A stretch of DNA of 64,000 nucleotides from Lantana camara (GCA_037501455.1 CM074863.1:13760001-13824000), one strand, 5' to 3'. Shown: positions 22,946-35,097, counted from the first letter of the stretch. The notes: generated by a model from the letters alone, not told the origin. Translations and numbers: made by a program.

Positions 22946-23692
22946 CCTCGTTCAGGACTTGTGGAAATGTTACCTAAGTATGGATTCGATTTCAAGTTTT
23001 AAACGAGCGTGAGGGTACATTTAATAGTGAACCCCAGCTTGGTAACTGATGAAAGTTTGTAAAGATTGGCCAAGTCCCATAATCGAGCGTAGGTGTTTCC
23101 CCATGAGGAAACCCTCATAACTGGGACTTGTGCAAATTCATATGTAATGAATTTGTGCCACTCCGTGGACGCATGAGAGGACTACAATCCAAAGGTGCCG
23201 CTCGTGGTCTTCTTTTCTCATTTTCAAGGATCCCGTCTCGAGCGCTGAGTGTTGTCTCAGGCCTGCTAGGATTTTTTATTTGCAAGAGTCCCATTCTCGA
23301 GCGCTGACTGTTGACCATGCCTACTAGAACTTTCCTGAACGTATTTGGGGCCTTGAGTTCTTGCATCTGCGGCATGAGGAATCCCCTTTTCGAGCGCGAG
23401 GCGTTGTATCAAACAACCAAGGCCTACTAGGATTCTCCTCGAGCGCGTTCTTCTTTAATTCATCGTGCGGAGTAAAGTGCTGTCGAGCGTAACCCATGTG
23501 CAATAATGTCGCGTGTATTGAAATTGATTGCCAACCACGCTCGAAGTAACGAGGGACGTGGGTCTTATCCATTAGCACAATTTAAAAACAGAAGTATAGA
23601 AATATTCAAGAGAATGTATCATAGCTTACTTGAGATTTGAAGTAGTACACAGAGCCCATTAGTGGGATTGTTACATCATTATTTTAGAGAAC
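22946..23692. repeat. gypsy 3' spacer with degenerate GAGCG repeats
   Basis: Noncoding spacer between the integrase end and the Athila insertion. It has loosely repeated units of TCGAGCGC followed by GAGTGTTGT or GACTGTTGA and CCTACTAGGATT, at about 23238, 23294, 23391 and 23437. Tat elements often carry tandem repeats here. I see no gene. Confidence 0.6.
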
Positions 23693-24924
23693 TTAAACAT
23701 AGAACCGCCGGAGGTTACACGCATTCCAAGGACGAGACAAGCGCTCGCCTTGCAGTGTCTCCAGGGCGTAAGTGTTGTTAGCTCTGACTTGCATGATTTT
23801 AAATGGACCTTCCCAGTTGGGGTCCAATTTTCCCACATGCTTGGATACCTCCACCTTCTTCAGGACTAGATCTCCTAGCTGGAAGGTTCTCTCCTTAACA
23901 CGTTTGTTATATTGTCGCGCCACAGCCGCTTTGTATCTATGCATTTTTGCCCATGCATTCTCTCATTTTTCTTCTTGTAAATCCAATTCAAGGCTCCTGC
24001 TAGCCTCGTTGTCCTGGGGCTCGAAGTAGGCTACGCGGGAGGATTCATGTGTGATCTCCGCAGGTATCATCGCTTTCGACCCGTAAACGAGGGTAAACGG
24101 TGTTTCGCCTGTTACGGCTCGTGGGGTCGTGCCATAAGCCCACATAGCCCCTTGTAGTTCTTCAGCCCATTCACTTTTCTTACTCTCCAGCATGGTTTTC
24201 AGGTATTGGAGAATAATCCTGTTGGTGACTTTTGCTTGCCCGTTGGCTTGCGGTGGCCCACGGAAATGAAGCGCTGTTCAATACCCAACTCGGAGCACCA
24301 TTCCCTAGTATCCGCCGCGATAAACTGTGACCCATTGTCCGATATAAGCACCCTCGGAATACCATATCTGCAGATGATGTTCTTCCATATAAAATCCCTC
24401 ACCACCCTGAAGGTGATTTTCGCGATGGCTTCAGCCTCGACCCACTTTGTAAAATAATCAACGGCTAAGATGACAAATTTCTTTTGCCCGAACGCCATTG
24501 GCAATAGGCCCACAATGTCTATACCCCACTGGTCAAAAGGCCACGAGACGTCTATGGGGACCATCTGGGCTGCTGGCAACTGAGGGACGTTCGAAAGGAA
24601 TTGACATTTGGGGCACATTTTGGAGAATTCGAGGGAATCCTACAGAACAGTAGGCCAGTAAAATCCACTCCTTAGTATTTTCTTGGCAAGGATGCGCCCT
24701 CCTGAGTGATTCCCACAACTCCCTCCATGTACATGTTCAAGGGTCTCTTTAGCTTGGGAGGGCCTTAAACATCTCATTGGTGGGCCCTGGAATGACTTTT
24801 TGAAAAGTCTGCCCTCGTTGTCCAGAGAAAAATGAGGGGCCTTGTTTCTGACCTTCTGGGCCGCTACTCTGTCAGTTGGACAGGTTCCATCTCTGAGAAA
24901 CTTAACAATGTCATCGACCAGCAA
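23693..24924 (-). pseudogene. gypsy integrase, broken
   Basis: Fragments in order: zinc-binding part (HVHGGSCGNHSGGRILAKKI, GFYWPTVL), then after a stop MCPKCQF and the catalytic core (DQWGIDIVGLLP, VDYFTKWVEAEAIA, LISDNGSQF) with D, D visible, a frameshift near 24200, and the C-terminal part (TTPRAVTGETPFTLVYGSKA ... KLDPNWEGPFKI) ending at 23693. The HHCC, DD and GPF/Y signatures are typical of Ty3/gypsy integrase. At least three disruptions. Confidence 0.87.
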
Positions 24925-26150
24925 GGCTCATCAGGATCAATCATAAGTACCGCTTGTGTCATGCTTTTTTCCTTAATCAAAGGCTCTTCAGTCCTGAGAA
25001 ATGTGACTGAGCGCTCACAGGTGCTCTCCAACGCGGAGGTAAATTTGGATAGAGCATCGGCTCGCTCGTTCTCCGTATGTGGGAACTGCAACAAGTTGAA
25101 TTCTTTGAATCTCCGAATAACTTCCTTCGCCTTTCCTAAGTACTGCCTCATGGTGGCTTATCGAGCCTCATAAGTTCTTTCAATCTGGCTTGCAATCAGC
25201 TGTGAATATACGTAGACTGTGATCCTGGAGGCTCCGTTTTGCAAAGCAATTTTCAATCCTTGGATAAGAGCCTCGTACTCCGCCTCATTGTTTGTGACCT
25301 GGAAGTCTAGCCTGATTGCAAAATCTATCTCTGTTCCTTGTGGATCTCTAATGGTCACTCCTGCCCCTCCCCTTTGAGAGGTTGAGGAGCCATCCGTATG
25401 CAGGACCCACAAGCGTGTATCCTCATGCGCCATAGGCTCTAAACCGAAACGCTCAACGAACAAATCGGCCACTACTTGTGCTTGTACAACAGTTCTTGGC
25501 TCGAAGCTTAAGTCAAAATGGCTCAGCTCAATGACCCACTTGATTAGCCTCCCAGAAACATCAGGCTTAGAAAGGACCTGCCTGAGTGGTTGATCCGTGA
25601 GCACCGTGATGGAATGCGCTTGAAAATAGGGTCTCAGCCTCCTTGGCGCGTTGATGAGAGCAAAAGCAAACTTCTCGATTTCTAAGTACTTCTTCTCTGC
25701 CCCTTGCAATGTTTTGCTCAAGTAATAGACAGACAGGTGCTTACGGTCACGCAAAGCGACCAATACGGCACTTGTTGCCTCTGTGGAGACAGAAAGATAA
25801 ACATACATCTTCTCTCCTTCTATCGGTTTGGTAAGTAGTGGAGCGCTTGAGAGGTACACCTTTATGTCTTGCAGCGCTTTCTCGCACTCTTCTGTCCATG
25901 CAAAATTTCTGGCATTACGCAAGATTTTGAAAAACGGTAGGTTCTTACCTGCCGAGCGCGATATGAATCTGTTCAGAGAGATGATCTTCCCCACCAGTAC
26001 TTGCACCTCCCTAAGATTACGAGAGGAAGGGGTGTCCAGAATAGCCTTGATTTTCTCAGGATTAGCTTCTATCCCTCTCTGGCTGACCATGTATCCCAGG
26101 AATTTTCCCCCTCGCACCCCGAACGTACACTTGGAGGGATTTAATTTCAT
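24864..26150 (-). pseudogene. gypsy RNase H and second (archaeal-type) RNase H
   Basis: Begins just after RT ([20 protein letters not shown]). The first RNase H region is around [20 protein letters not shown] and [10 protein letters not shown]; a second RNase H-like domain follows ([40 protein letters not shown]). The second domain is a mark of the Tat lineage. A stop near 25158 separates the tail MRQYLGKAKEVIRRFKEF...RADALSKFTSA. Two RNase H domains plus the antisense ORF support the lineage call. Confidence 0.85.
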
Positions 26151-26198
26151 GCCGTACTGGCGCTAGATGTTGAAGGTGTGCCTCAAATCCTCCATGTG

Positions 26199-26978
26199 CT
26201 AGTCTTGACACTCGCTCTTGACTATCATGTCGTCTACATAGACCTCCATCGAGCCCCCAATTTCTTCTTCAAACATCCTGTTCATGAGGCGCTGGTATGT
26301 GGCACCCGCGTTTTTGAGCCCAAATGGCATAACCTTGAAGCAATAAACCCCCATATGCACAACGAACGAAGTTTTCGGGTGGTCTTCGGGTGCCATAAAG
26401 ATTTGGTAATACCCCTGGAAGGCATCCATCATGCTCATGAGCTCACAGCCAGCGGTTGAATCCACCAATTGATCTATCTGCGGTAATGGGTAAGGATCCT
26501 TGGGACAAACCTTGTTAAGGTCTGTGAAGTCATTGCACATGCACCACTTATTCGCGCTCTTGGGTACCAATACCACGTTAAATGACCACTCTGGATACAG
26601 TATGGGCTCGATATACTGAGCTTCAAGAAGCTTGTTAACCTCCTCCTTAATAACTTTCTTTTGGAAGCCGTGCACATATCGCTTCTTCTGTTTAATTGGC
26701 TTAAACGAAGGGTCCACATTGAGCCTGTGAACGATAACGCTCGAATCTATCCCCGTTAAGTCCGAAGCTTTCCAAGAAAAAACATCCACGTTTTCCCTCA
26801 AGAAATCAATCATTAAGACCTGTGCGGGGCCTGAGAGGCCGGAGCCGATTTGTGTGGTTTTATCCTTGTTCCCTAGCTCCAATTCAATAGTGAGGAACTT
26901 TTCGGCGGGCTCGATCCGTATCTCTGGATGAGGGAGTTCGAGCGCTCTCTTCTTTCCTGTTAGATGGCCATCATTCAT
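26199..26978 (-). pseudogene. gypsy reverse transcriptase
   Basis: A 259-residue open stretch with the linker to RT (ASDLTGIDSSVIVHRLNVDP), FNDL-equivalent CNDFTDLNKVCPKDPYPLP, MPFGLKNAGATYQRLMNRMF and the catalytic YVDDMIVKS. It stops just after the catalytic motif (CQD stop) and is separated from RNase H by a second stop near 26164. Substitutions such as WCMCNDF for the usual WRMCVDF show decay. Confidence 0.88.
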
Positions 26979-27181
26979 AGGCTCCCTTGATCACGCTCGT
27001 TCTCCTCAGAGGAAGATTCTCCAACTGTCCCTGGCGGGGCAGCCTCGTGGTTATCCTTGTCATGGTGACCCTTCTTCTTATTCTTTTTTCTGTTCAATTT
27101 GGCCCTCTTGCCCACAGGACCGTCCTCTTCTGGATTGGGAAAATCTACAGACTTCTTGGTGGATCCTATCTCGAACGCTTT

Positions 27182-27710
27182 CTATGCTTTGGGCTTTTTC
27201 AGGGATAACATGTAGCATTCCCAGGCCTCACGAACGTTGCACAAAACTTCTCCGACACCCTCGGTGGTGGAAAATTTGATTTTCTGATGGTAGGTGGAGA
27301 TGATTGGTTTGGAATCCACGAGGGCGGGCCGCCCTATGATGACGTTGTAAGGAATCTCAATCTTCACCACCGCATATGTGTCCATGAGCGTTTTTCGCTG
27401 CGGGGCGCGACCAAACGAGGTGGCCAAGCGAATTTGCCCTTGGGGGACAACCTCAGAGCCCCCAAAACCAATAAGGGCTGTTTTAAGGGGTTCAAGTGAT
27501 ACATTGGTGACGTTCATCTTTTAGAGAGTTGAGTAAGGAAAAACGTTAACAGAGCTTCCACTATCTAACAACACCCTCTTTACAATATGATTGTGTATGT
27601 CTAGGCTAACCACCATGGGGCAGTCAGAGGTTTCACTCTCCCCATGGGGCGTTTCAATATGAGCTAGATCCTTATCGCTAAACCCTATGACCTCATTCTC
27701 TCGAGGGCCC
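27182..27710 (-). pseudogene. gypsy retropepsin region
   Basis: From the solo-LTR junction at 27710 leftward: PRENEVIGFSDKDL, then VVSLDIHNHIVKRVLLDSGS with the catalytic DSG and SSVNVFPYSTL, a stop at 27518-27520, then MNVTNVSLEPL ... PYNVIIGRPALVDSKPIIST. The sequence continues in frame with the gag tail once the solo LTR is removed (SVSG joins PREN), so the insertion cut a gag-pro ORF. Confidence 0.85.
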
Positions 27711-30700
27711 TGTGACGCCCCGATTCTTCGGTCGTACAGGTATGACGTCACGTGTGTGTTTCGTGAGCTTTACGTTATTTATTTCATGCTTTTATATGTT
27801 ATTATGATTGATTAATTGCTATACTTAGTTATTTGAATTTACTTGAAATTTGTTTGAATTTGGATATTTGCCCTAAGTGCTCGTTTACTTGTATCTTGCT
27901 TGTTTCTTATCCGTTTTGAGTTCCGTTTCTTACGTATTTTTGCCATGCATGAAATATGTGAGTTAATTACGTGTTAGCATGCTTACGTGTTAATTTGATG
28001 CTCGTTTGATTCAGTTTTGAGTTTGGTTTTTGGAACCGGGACAATTAGGGTTTTTAAGCACTTTGTGCGCACCTTATGTTCCGGGCGGCGTATCTTGAGC
28101 TAGGGAACTCGGATTCGAGTTCCGTCACCTCCGTTGGCTTCGTATCGACGATTCAGAGCCAATGGAACAAGCCTCATGCCTTTTTGAATTCATTTAGACC
28201 TCTGAACCTCACCCTAACGAGCAGCTTGTGCAAATTCGTACCTTTGGGTTGACTAGTCTTGGTGGGACCCTTCTTAACCTAACCTTAACTTGACCCATAC
28301 TTTGTAGCTTGAGTTAACACACTCCCTAACCCTCCTAGCTGCTGAATTTCGAGCCATTACCCTTCATCCTCATCCATTTGCTGCTCCAAACCCAGCTCCA
28401 TGAGAGAAGAGAAGAGGAAGAAGAGAGAACCTTGCCATCCTTGTTGATTTCTAGCTCAAATCAACTCATTTTTTCTTCTAATCTTCAAGGTAAGTATATT
28501 TTGTTATTCTCTACTCTTTTAGATGAGTTTTGATGCTTTTTATCCATGCTTTGATTGGTATTTGTTTAGGGTTTGATATGAGCAAGTTTGTGAGTTTTGA
28601 TCAATTTCTTGTTAAATGGCATGCTTGTAGTTTGGGGCTGAGTTAGGGACTTTAACTTGACATTTTGGTCCGATTTCTTCTTGTAATAGATGCCTAACAT
28701 GTTGTAGTAGAACTAGGGTTCATGTGCCTTTGATGTTCTTTGGGAGATTTATGAGTTATTTGGCATGAAAGTTGAAATTTAGAATAGCTCCCCTGTTTCG
28801 GTTAATTGCCCCAGCTTTTGCTTGCTTTGGTTGATCATTTGTGCTTATTTTGTGCCAAATTTCATATACATGTAGTATATTAGTCCCTTTGCATGTTAGG
28901 ATTAAGTTCCCAAGAGTTTAGATTCATTCTCAGCCCCTAGAGCCTTGATCATGGCATGAATGTATTGATTTCTCAATTTTGACTCTAATTGCATTGCTTG
29001 TTTGATGAACCTTTTTGGATGCATTCTTGAATCTTTTTGTGTGATTCTTTGGTGTGTATTTGATGCTTGTTTTATGTGTTAGAATGCTTGAGTAGTTTCC
29101 TTTTCTTTCAGCCCTTGAGTTGCTCCTTTTTCCCCTTTTAAACCGCAACTGTCAGCCCTTTTCCGCCCTTTTCGCCTCTGTACCGAGACACCCCCGTGTC
29201 TCGGTTTGTTCTGCTGGAGTGACATGGGCGTGTCACTCTCCTTTTTGTAGCTTTGTTTCCCGCCTGTACTGAGATACAGGGGTGTCTCAGTTTAGACTTC
29301 TGGGATGACACGGGCGTGTCATTCCCCTCGGTTTGATTTTAAGTGTAACTCTTTTCCGTTCCCTTGCTTTTCGTTGCTTCTCTTTGCCTCGTTTCGACTT
29401 ATATGTGTTTTTATATTTGAGTTATGAGCTTTTTACATCCCACATTTCATTTATAGTATGATTTATGTGCGTATATGCAAGCTAGGGTTTAATAAAACTT
29501 ACATGATAACTTGTCTTTTTCCATTTTCTTCATATGCATTGCCGAGCGTCTAAACGGTTCATGTTTGAGTCTAAGTTCGTATTCCTTTGTTTATTTTGTT
29601 CAGAGAACCCTCCCGTGGACGAGGAAGTCGCTCCTTAGACACTCTTTTCCTTCTTTTGTTTCGTCTTCTGTGTAAGGTGAGGTTTATTTCTTTTAGTTAT
29701 TCGACCTACAACCTTATGTGCTTTTGAAACCCGCATGCGAGTATTATATACGTATACTTATAGTAAATATGTGTGAGATATGTATGTTAAGGGCTTGTCC
29801 CATTTGTTATATGACTTTGAAACGGATTTGTATACGTATAGAAACTATTTTCCGCTTGTTTTGAAAACCTTGGTAAGGGTGCGTGAGTTGGCTTCGTTTC
29901 GTTTGTATCGGATTCAAGTAAATCTCCGATTTTCTGTTGGTTTTGATCTGTTGGGCCCCGGAGAGTGGCATGGCAACTCGGGACGACTATGGGGTCGTCG
30001 AGCTCTCCCATCAACACTTTCCATTGAGAGTTTCGCCCGACCTTAGGAGGTTGAGGAAGGGCGGTGCTCTTGAGCCGGCGTAGGCAAACGTCAAATGATT
30101 CAAGGAAGTAATTAAGCTTTGTATCGTTGGTACTGAGTTCGTAAGCTCGTTAGATAGTTAGGGCCGTACACCCTACTATCACCCGGTGTGAAGGATGGTT
30201 TGTGATTTCTGTTTGATTTGTTCGTTTTGATTCGGAGTTAGGGGGTTTACTTTTGTATGAACCGTGAAACAAGATTGGCCTTGTGATTAACTAAAATTTG
30301 GCATTTTGGCACTTGCCCTTTTGTTTCCTTTTCAACCTATATATCTAATATCACGGGAAACGTTTTAGTTTGCAAAACCCACTCTCGGTTCAAGGTTCTT
30401 TACTTTTGATACGTGCTTTGCTTTATACGTATTAGTGTGAGTGCGTTAGCCCCCTCACTAGTCGTTAGGACTAACCCTCATTGTTTCTTTTCTTTTCCCC
30501 TTTTCTTTTAAGTTGCAGGTAGTTGCTTTCAGAGTCTTGAGCTAGGCGGCAAGTTTACCGAGTCGTCTTACTTGTGGATAGCTCGAGTCTCATGCATCTT
30601 ATTTATGTTCTGTACTTACTTTACCATACTTTTGGATACGCTTTGTTATGGATTATGATTATTCTTTTGGCCCGTAAAGGGTTTGTACATAAATATTATG

Positions 30701-30984
30701 AAATATTGATACCTATATGTAGTATAAGTAGATAGTTGGTATCTATAATTATACTTTATGTGTTGGTACCTATATGTAAATATATAATATGTCTCTTATA
30801 TGTATCGCTTCCGCATTCATGTTTGTTTGTGCACTCTGATGTAAGGGTCTAGTCCGCCTGGCTTAGGTTGGTTTTCGTTTGGTCACCCGTTCGCTAGAGT
30901 TGGGCATGTGTGCGGAGTCCGTTTCGTTACATGTGCTTGGCTTTGGTGCGGGGGATGTGGTGCCCACTGCTCCGGGGTGCTACA
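27711..30984. mobile_element. solo LTR (3.27 kb) inserted in the gypsy gag-pro
   Basis: Begins TGTGACGCCCCGATTCTTCG and ends GGGGTGCTACA. It is flanked by GGCCC (27706-27710) and GGCCG (30985-30989), a 5-bp target duplication with one change. Removing it restores the host reading frame. It has no open frame, PBS or PPT. The TG...CA ends and size suit a solo LTR of another large gypsy element, formed by LTR-LTR recombination; the lineage is unresolved. An unusual set of inverted repeats lies at 29182-29322. The LTR's own orientation cannot be fixed. Confidence 0.78.
29182..29322. repeat. cluster of four short inverted repeats in the solo LTR
   Basis: Four hairpin-capable units in 141 bp: ACCGAGACAC-CCCC-GTGTCTCGGT (29182-29205), GAGTGACA-TGGGCG-TGTCACTC (29217-29238), ACTGAGATAC-AGGG-GTGTCTCAGT (29268-29291, one mismatch) and ATGACAC-GGGC-GTGTCAT (29305-29322). 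Two stem types, GAGACAC and TGACA(C), alternate. Confidence 0.85.
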
Positions 30985-33088
30985 GGCCGGAAACACTGGA
31001 GTCCTTGATGGAGTAGACTGGTTTGGGCACTGAGGGGCATTGATCATAGCTCCTTATGTGTCGACGGCGGGAAGCGTTGGAGTCCCCTCCTGATGAGCCT
31101 CCTACGATCATGTTGATGACAGCGAAGGGGGCGTTCTCCTGCTCAGCCATTTTTTGTTTTCCACGAGAGCTGCTTTTTGGAGGGCCTCGCCCTCTGGGGC
31201 TTGATGGGCTTCTTCTTCTATCCCGAGATCTCTCAGTACAGCGCTCGTCGTAGCGTTCCAGGGCTCGCACAAACTCCTTCAAATGGCCGCCGGTGATAAG
31301 CCTCTGAATTTCATTCTCCAACTGGCGGCATTCGTCTGTATCGTGCCCTTTCTACTTGTGGAAGGCGCAGTACTTGTTTGACCATCTCAAGGCCTCAGCG
31401 TCCCTCATCTTGGTGGGTCTTTTGAAAAGCTTCTTGTCAGAGAGCTTGTATACTTTTGAGTTCGGCCTTGTGAGAGGGATGCGCTCGAAACGGCGAGGGG
31501 CAGGAGGAGATTTCTTGCGCTCTTTCTGGACAACATCTTCTCGCCCGCGCTCTTGATGGCGCTCGTGTCTCACTGGGCTCAGTTGTCGGGGCCCATTTAT
31601 CCCGTACATATCCTTGAGCGCAAAGAATGGCTCGGCAACTTCTCTTAAGGCCATGAGGGATCCTGGCCTTCTTTCCACAATGGCGTCAGCAAACTTTTTG
31701 CTCACACATTACTTGTGATCCATAGCCTTAAAGAGCACTGGGATCAAGAAATCCATGGAAGGCCTCTCCACTTGCAATATCTCCTTGTTAAAGCGGGCGA
31801 AGAACGAGCGAAGAGATTCATTCTTGCCTTGCACTATATTGTAAAGTGTTGTAGGCGCAGTGACGGGGGCCTTCAAAGAGTTGAAGTGGTTTAGGAAAGC
31901 GTTGGCCAACTCTTCATATGAATGTATCGAGCGTGGCGGCAACCGCTTATACCACTCCTGAGCCATTCCTACTAAGGAAGTGACAAAGACTTTGGCCTAG
32001 TAGTGGCTTGAATGTTCGTACAGGTGCATCAGGTGTAAGAAATGATCCAGGTGTTCCGATGGATCTGTTGTCCCATCTTAGCGGTTGACGGAGGTGGGGA
32101 TTTTGGCCATTCCTGCTTGGGCCATTAAAACTTCTTCTACGAGGGGGGAGCCCCTCGCAAGTGGATGATATTCATAAGTGCAAAAGTTCTCTTCCTGCTC
32201 CTGGCGGTGGGGGATTCGCGATTGGCGGTCTTTGGGACGAGCGTCTCTGGCATCGGCTCGTTCATCCCTGCTATGGGAGATGTGAGACCGCGCTCGAGAG
32301 AGCTGTCCGACCATATCCTTTAACCCCTGCAGCTGGTCTTGCACAGCCGCGAGGAGGTTAGAATTTCCCTCTCTCTCTTTGTCCCCCTGTTTTGTGGCTC
32401 GGGAAGCTCGTTTGGAGGTGTAGGAATCTCCTTCATCCTCCAGGTTGATTCTATCTGTCGGGCCTTTACCTTGGCTGGCTTGGGGGTGCTCGTCACCTCC
32501 ATTTCCTAGGGCATCCTTCTCTTTGACAGGCGGAGACAGCGGTCTGGCTTGCAAGACGTTTTGAGCCGCCGTTAGAGGATGAACCTGCCACCCTCGTCGA
32601 GGGGTCATTTGAGCGGCTGTCCCTGGGGGGAAGTTGGCGGTGGTGAAATTTTGTCAAGCGTTTTAGACGGCTTGGATTTCACACTGCGTATACAGAGCTT
32701 TCAGTTGCTTTGGAGTCAAAGGCGGCAGTTTCACACCATCGATTTCTTTGGGGACGATGATGGGTAGATGCATCTGTCCTGTATGGTATGGTTGGACCAT
32801 CGGCATCATGGGAGTCGGGGTCAAGGTGTACCCCGGCGGCGGCATCATATAGGGATACGCGGCAGGTTGGGCCGGCGGTGCGTGGATTTGACCCTGGAAA
32901 ACAGGGACTCCAGATCCTCCTGCGACGGAGGTGGAGAGAGGATCCACGGGGGGAGCAACCGTCTCCAAGGGAGGGACAGACCCATCTACTGGGGGCGCGC
33001 CGCCAATCACAGGCGGAGGGGGACGACCGTTCTCATTTTGGGGAAGATTATCTCCTCCCCCTGCTATTCCGGAATGTGTGGTAACCAT
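30985..33088 (-). pseudogene. gypsy gag, broken by several stops
   Basis: Starts near 33088 with a Pro-rich region (MVTTHSGIAGGGDNLPQ), then an Arg/Asp-rich linker (32608-32078), then the core gag domain (DPSEHLDHFLHL before 31966; MAQEWYKRLPPRSIHSYEEL; NESLRSFFARFNKEI), and an atypical zinc knuckle CAFHK-stop-KGHDTDEC typical of Tat gag (C-x2-H ... GH-T-E-C). Stops at about 31709 and 31352 and others between 32078 and 31966 interrupt it. It was continuous with the protease before the solo LTR arrived. Confidence 0.85.
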
Positions 33089-33143
33089 GTCTGAGAGCGT
33101 GTTTGCTTTTCAACCAGCAAGACAGAAAGGAAGAAGGTGGTTT

Positions 33144-33159
33144 CCCACAGATGGCGCCA
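33144..33159 (-). other. gypsy primer-binding site
   Basis: TGGCGCCATCTGTGGG on the minus strand, 4 bases after the end of the 5' LTR. Starts with TGG, the complement of a tRNA CCA end. I do not assign the tRNA. Confidence 0.7.
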
Positions 33160-33163
33160 AAAA

Positions 33164-34011
33164 TGATGGGGTATGAATGTAAAGTGTCAAACTCCGATCA
33201 CTTTCTACTTGAATTAAGTGGGGAAACTGATGAATGTTCGCCGAAAACGGGATGGGTTCTACCTGCTGGGACAAACACAAAGAACAGGCCGTCAGAAGGC
33301 CAAGCTGGGGGACTGGGGGTGATGCCCAGTTTGGCTCTCTGACGCTCAAGTCAGTTGAAGAACTGAAAGATATGAATATAATTTGCAGAGCTCAAGTATG
33401 GAAGCTTGCTTACAGTGAAGGAGATGATCCAACTTATTTATAGTTGTGGGTCAGGGACACTTTCGTCATTTACCCTCTGTGGTCCTGAACGAATGTTGCC
33501 CTAACACGTGGTGCAAGCAGAAAAAACCTAGGAGGCATCTTCTGCAAAAGCTGGTGAAAGAGAGTGCTGGCAACAATGGCAGGTGCGCGGGTGTGTACGG
33601 GGTGTCAGAGAGCCGTTTGACGGGTTGTTAGTGAGGGCTAATAGCACGCTCGTGTCAACCATGGGCCTGAGATGGTTAGCAATGCTGAATGGAGGCTGAC
33701 TCCAAGTCCTGTTTCCCAAGGGAATGCAGAGGCTCCTCAGAGAGAGTATAGCGCTCGTAGGGTGCTTCATTGGATAGGCTTGGGCTTCATTGTAGTGTGA
33801 AGTGCGCTCGTGTGATGAGCGGCGGTGGAAATCACGGGTTGCATGTCAGTGACGACATGTGTTCCTCAGGGGTTGTAACGCTCAAATAAAGGGACGCTTG
33901 TTTGAGAACTGGTCTCTATCACAAGGGACCACGTGTTCCTTTTCTAGAATGCCACGTGTCCAATCGTCAGCCGAGCGTCAGACGTGGGTCGCTCGTATTT
34001 TGACCCTATCA
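33164..34011 (-). repeat. 5' LTR of the Tat-type gypsy element
   Basis: 848 bp; matches 9393-10217 with scattered differences and 23 extra bp near 33930 between repeated CACGTGT strings. Followed by the target duplication CGTAG at 34012-34016. Confidence 0.92.
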
Positions 34012-34016
34012 CGTAG

Positions 34017-35097
34017 ATATTAGGATATTATATTCTAATTTTCATGTATAATGAACAAACTCAAATGCCAATATTCAAATAAATAATTACACGAGAAAAC
34101 ATATTTTCTCAAGCGCAATTTCGGAGTACTTATTCATTTATACACAAAAATTAAATATTATATATCCAAACGACCCTCCAAAAAATTCTCCAAACCATTA
34201 TATATGTCCTTGATATATTTGTTTTCAAATAATTCAAAAAAATAAAATGAATCCATTATGCCGGAAAAAAGAAAAAAATGAAGTAATTTTCCCAACAGGT
34301 TAATAAATACATTTCGGCAATGAACAATTCACAAAGGCTTCTATTAGCCCACTGGTCTGGGAGGCACTTAGCGGATGTTGGGTCGCAAGTTCAACTCCCA
34401 CTGGCCCCAAATATTTTTTTTATTTGATTTGTTTGGATTCATTTTCCACAATATTCAAAATCAAGGATAAATTCAATTTTAAACCGCCATTTTTAAAAGT
34501 AATTGGTTTAGCCAAGTGGTTATTATGGGCGAGAATAAGGGGGAGGTTGTGGGTTCAAATTTTGGCTCCATTAGATATCTAGAAAAACGTGAAAACTTCA
34601 AAAAATGACATAAAATTCAAATCCCGTTTCCATGAATTTTATTTTATTTTATTTTTTATTCAGGGTACTGTTCATCGTCACTGTTCATCCTTCTTCTCCA
34701 ACAGATTTCTAGAAAAACATGAAAACTTAAAAAAATCACATAAAATTCAAATCTTAAACGTTTTTCGTGAATTTTATATCGAATCGAAGCATATTGCACG
34801 AACTACACAATCATATAAGTTTCATGCCTTAAATCAAAACATACAAAACGTAACATGCTTATCAAGATTTGATTCTCACAATCCAAAAACGCAAGATTCT
34901 CATAATATGCAGATCGGATCACAACGAAATTTCACAGGCATGATTCTCAACATGAAAACATCATACAATAAAATTTTCGAAGTCTATCATGCACAATCCG
35001 TCAATCTGCCATTTTTGCACGTTCAAGAATTTAAAGAACAAATTTCTTCACATGCACAACAAAAAGCACGTAAAATCATCAGGAACACATCTTCTCA
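34017..35097 (-). other. copia leader, LTR-proximal half, with tRNA-like segments and a tandem repeat
   Basis: Continuation of the copia leader on the far side of the gypsy insertion. Two tRNA-like segments are visible: about 34340-34415 (TTAGCCCACTGGTCTGGGAG ... CAAGTTCAACTCCC) and about 34505-34570 (TTTAGCCAAGTGGTTAT ... GGGTTCAAATTTTGGC), resembling A and B boxes of SINEs. A segment of about 50 bp starting TCTAGAAAAAC recurs at 34578 and 34708, a 130-bp period. The plus-strand frame at 34589-35122 has no family features and I treat it as chance. Confidence 0.55.

Larger units (their letters stand above)
9393..34011 (-). mobile_element. Ty3/gypsy element of Tat type with antisense ORF, carrying two nested insertions
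   Basis: LTRs at 9393-10217 and 33164-34011 (TGATGGGG...CCCTATCA on the plus strand). The exact target duplication CGTAG lies at 9388-9392 and 34012-34016. Primer site below 33160 and polypurine tract at 10218-10230 give a minus-strand direction. Gene order gag, protease, RT, RNase H, second RNase H, integrase, then a long 3' region with an opposite-strand spliced ORF is that of the Tat lineage. Removing the Athila-like element and the solo LTR with their target repeats leaves about 12.4 kb, typical of Tat elements. All coding regions carry stops or shifts. Confidence 0.93.

Noticed and set aside
29780..30046. Open frames within the solo LTR
   Set aside because: Short frames on both strands without domain features; long LTRs often contain such frames.
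34338..34572. Two possible tRNA genes
   Set aside because: Only A- and B-box-like pieces are visible; no complete cloverleaf can be drawn with an acceptor stem, so they are noted as SINE-like segments.
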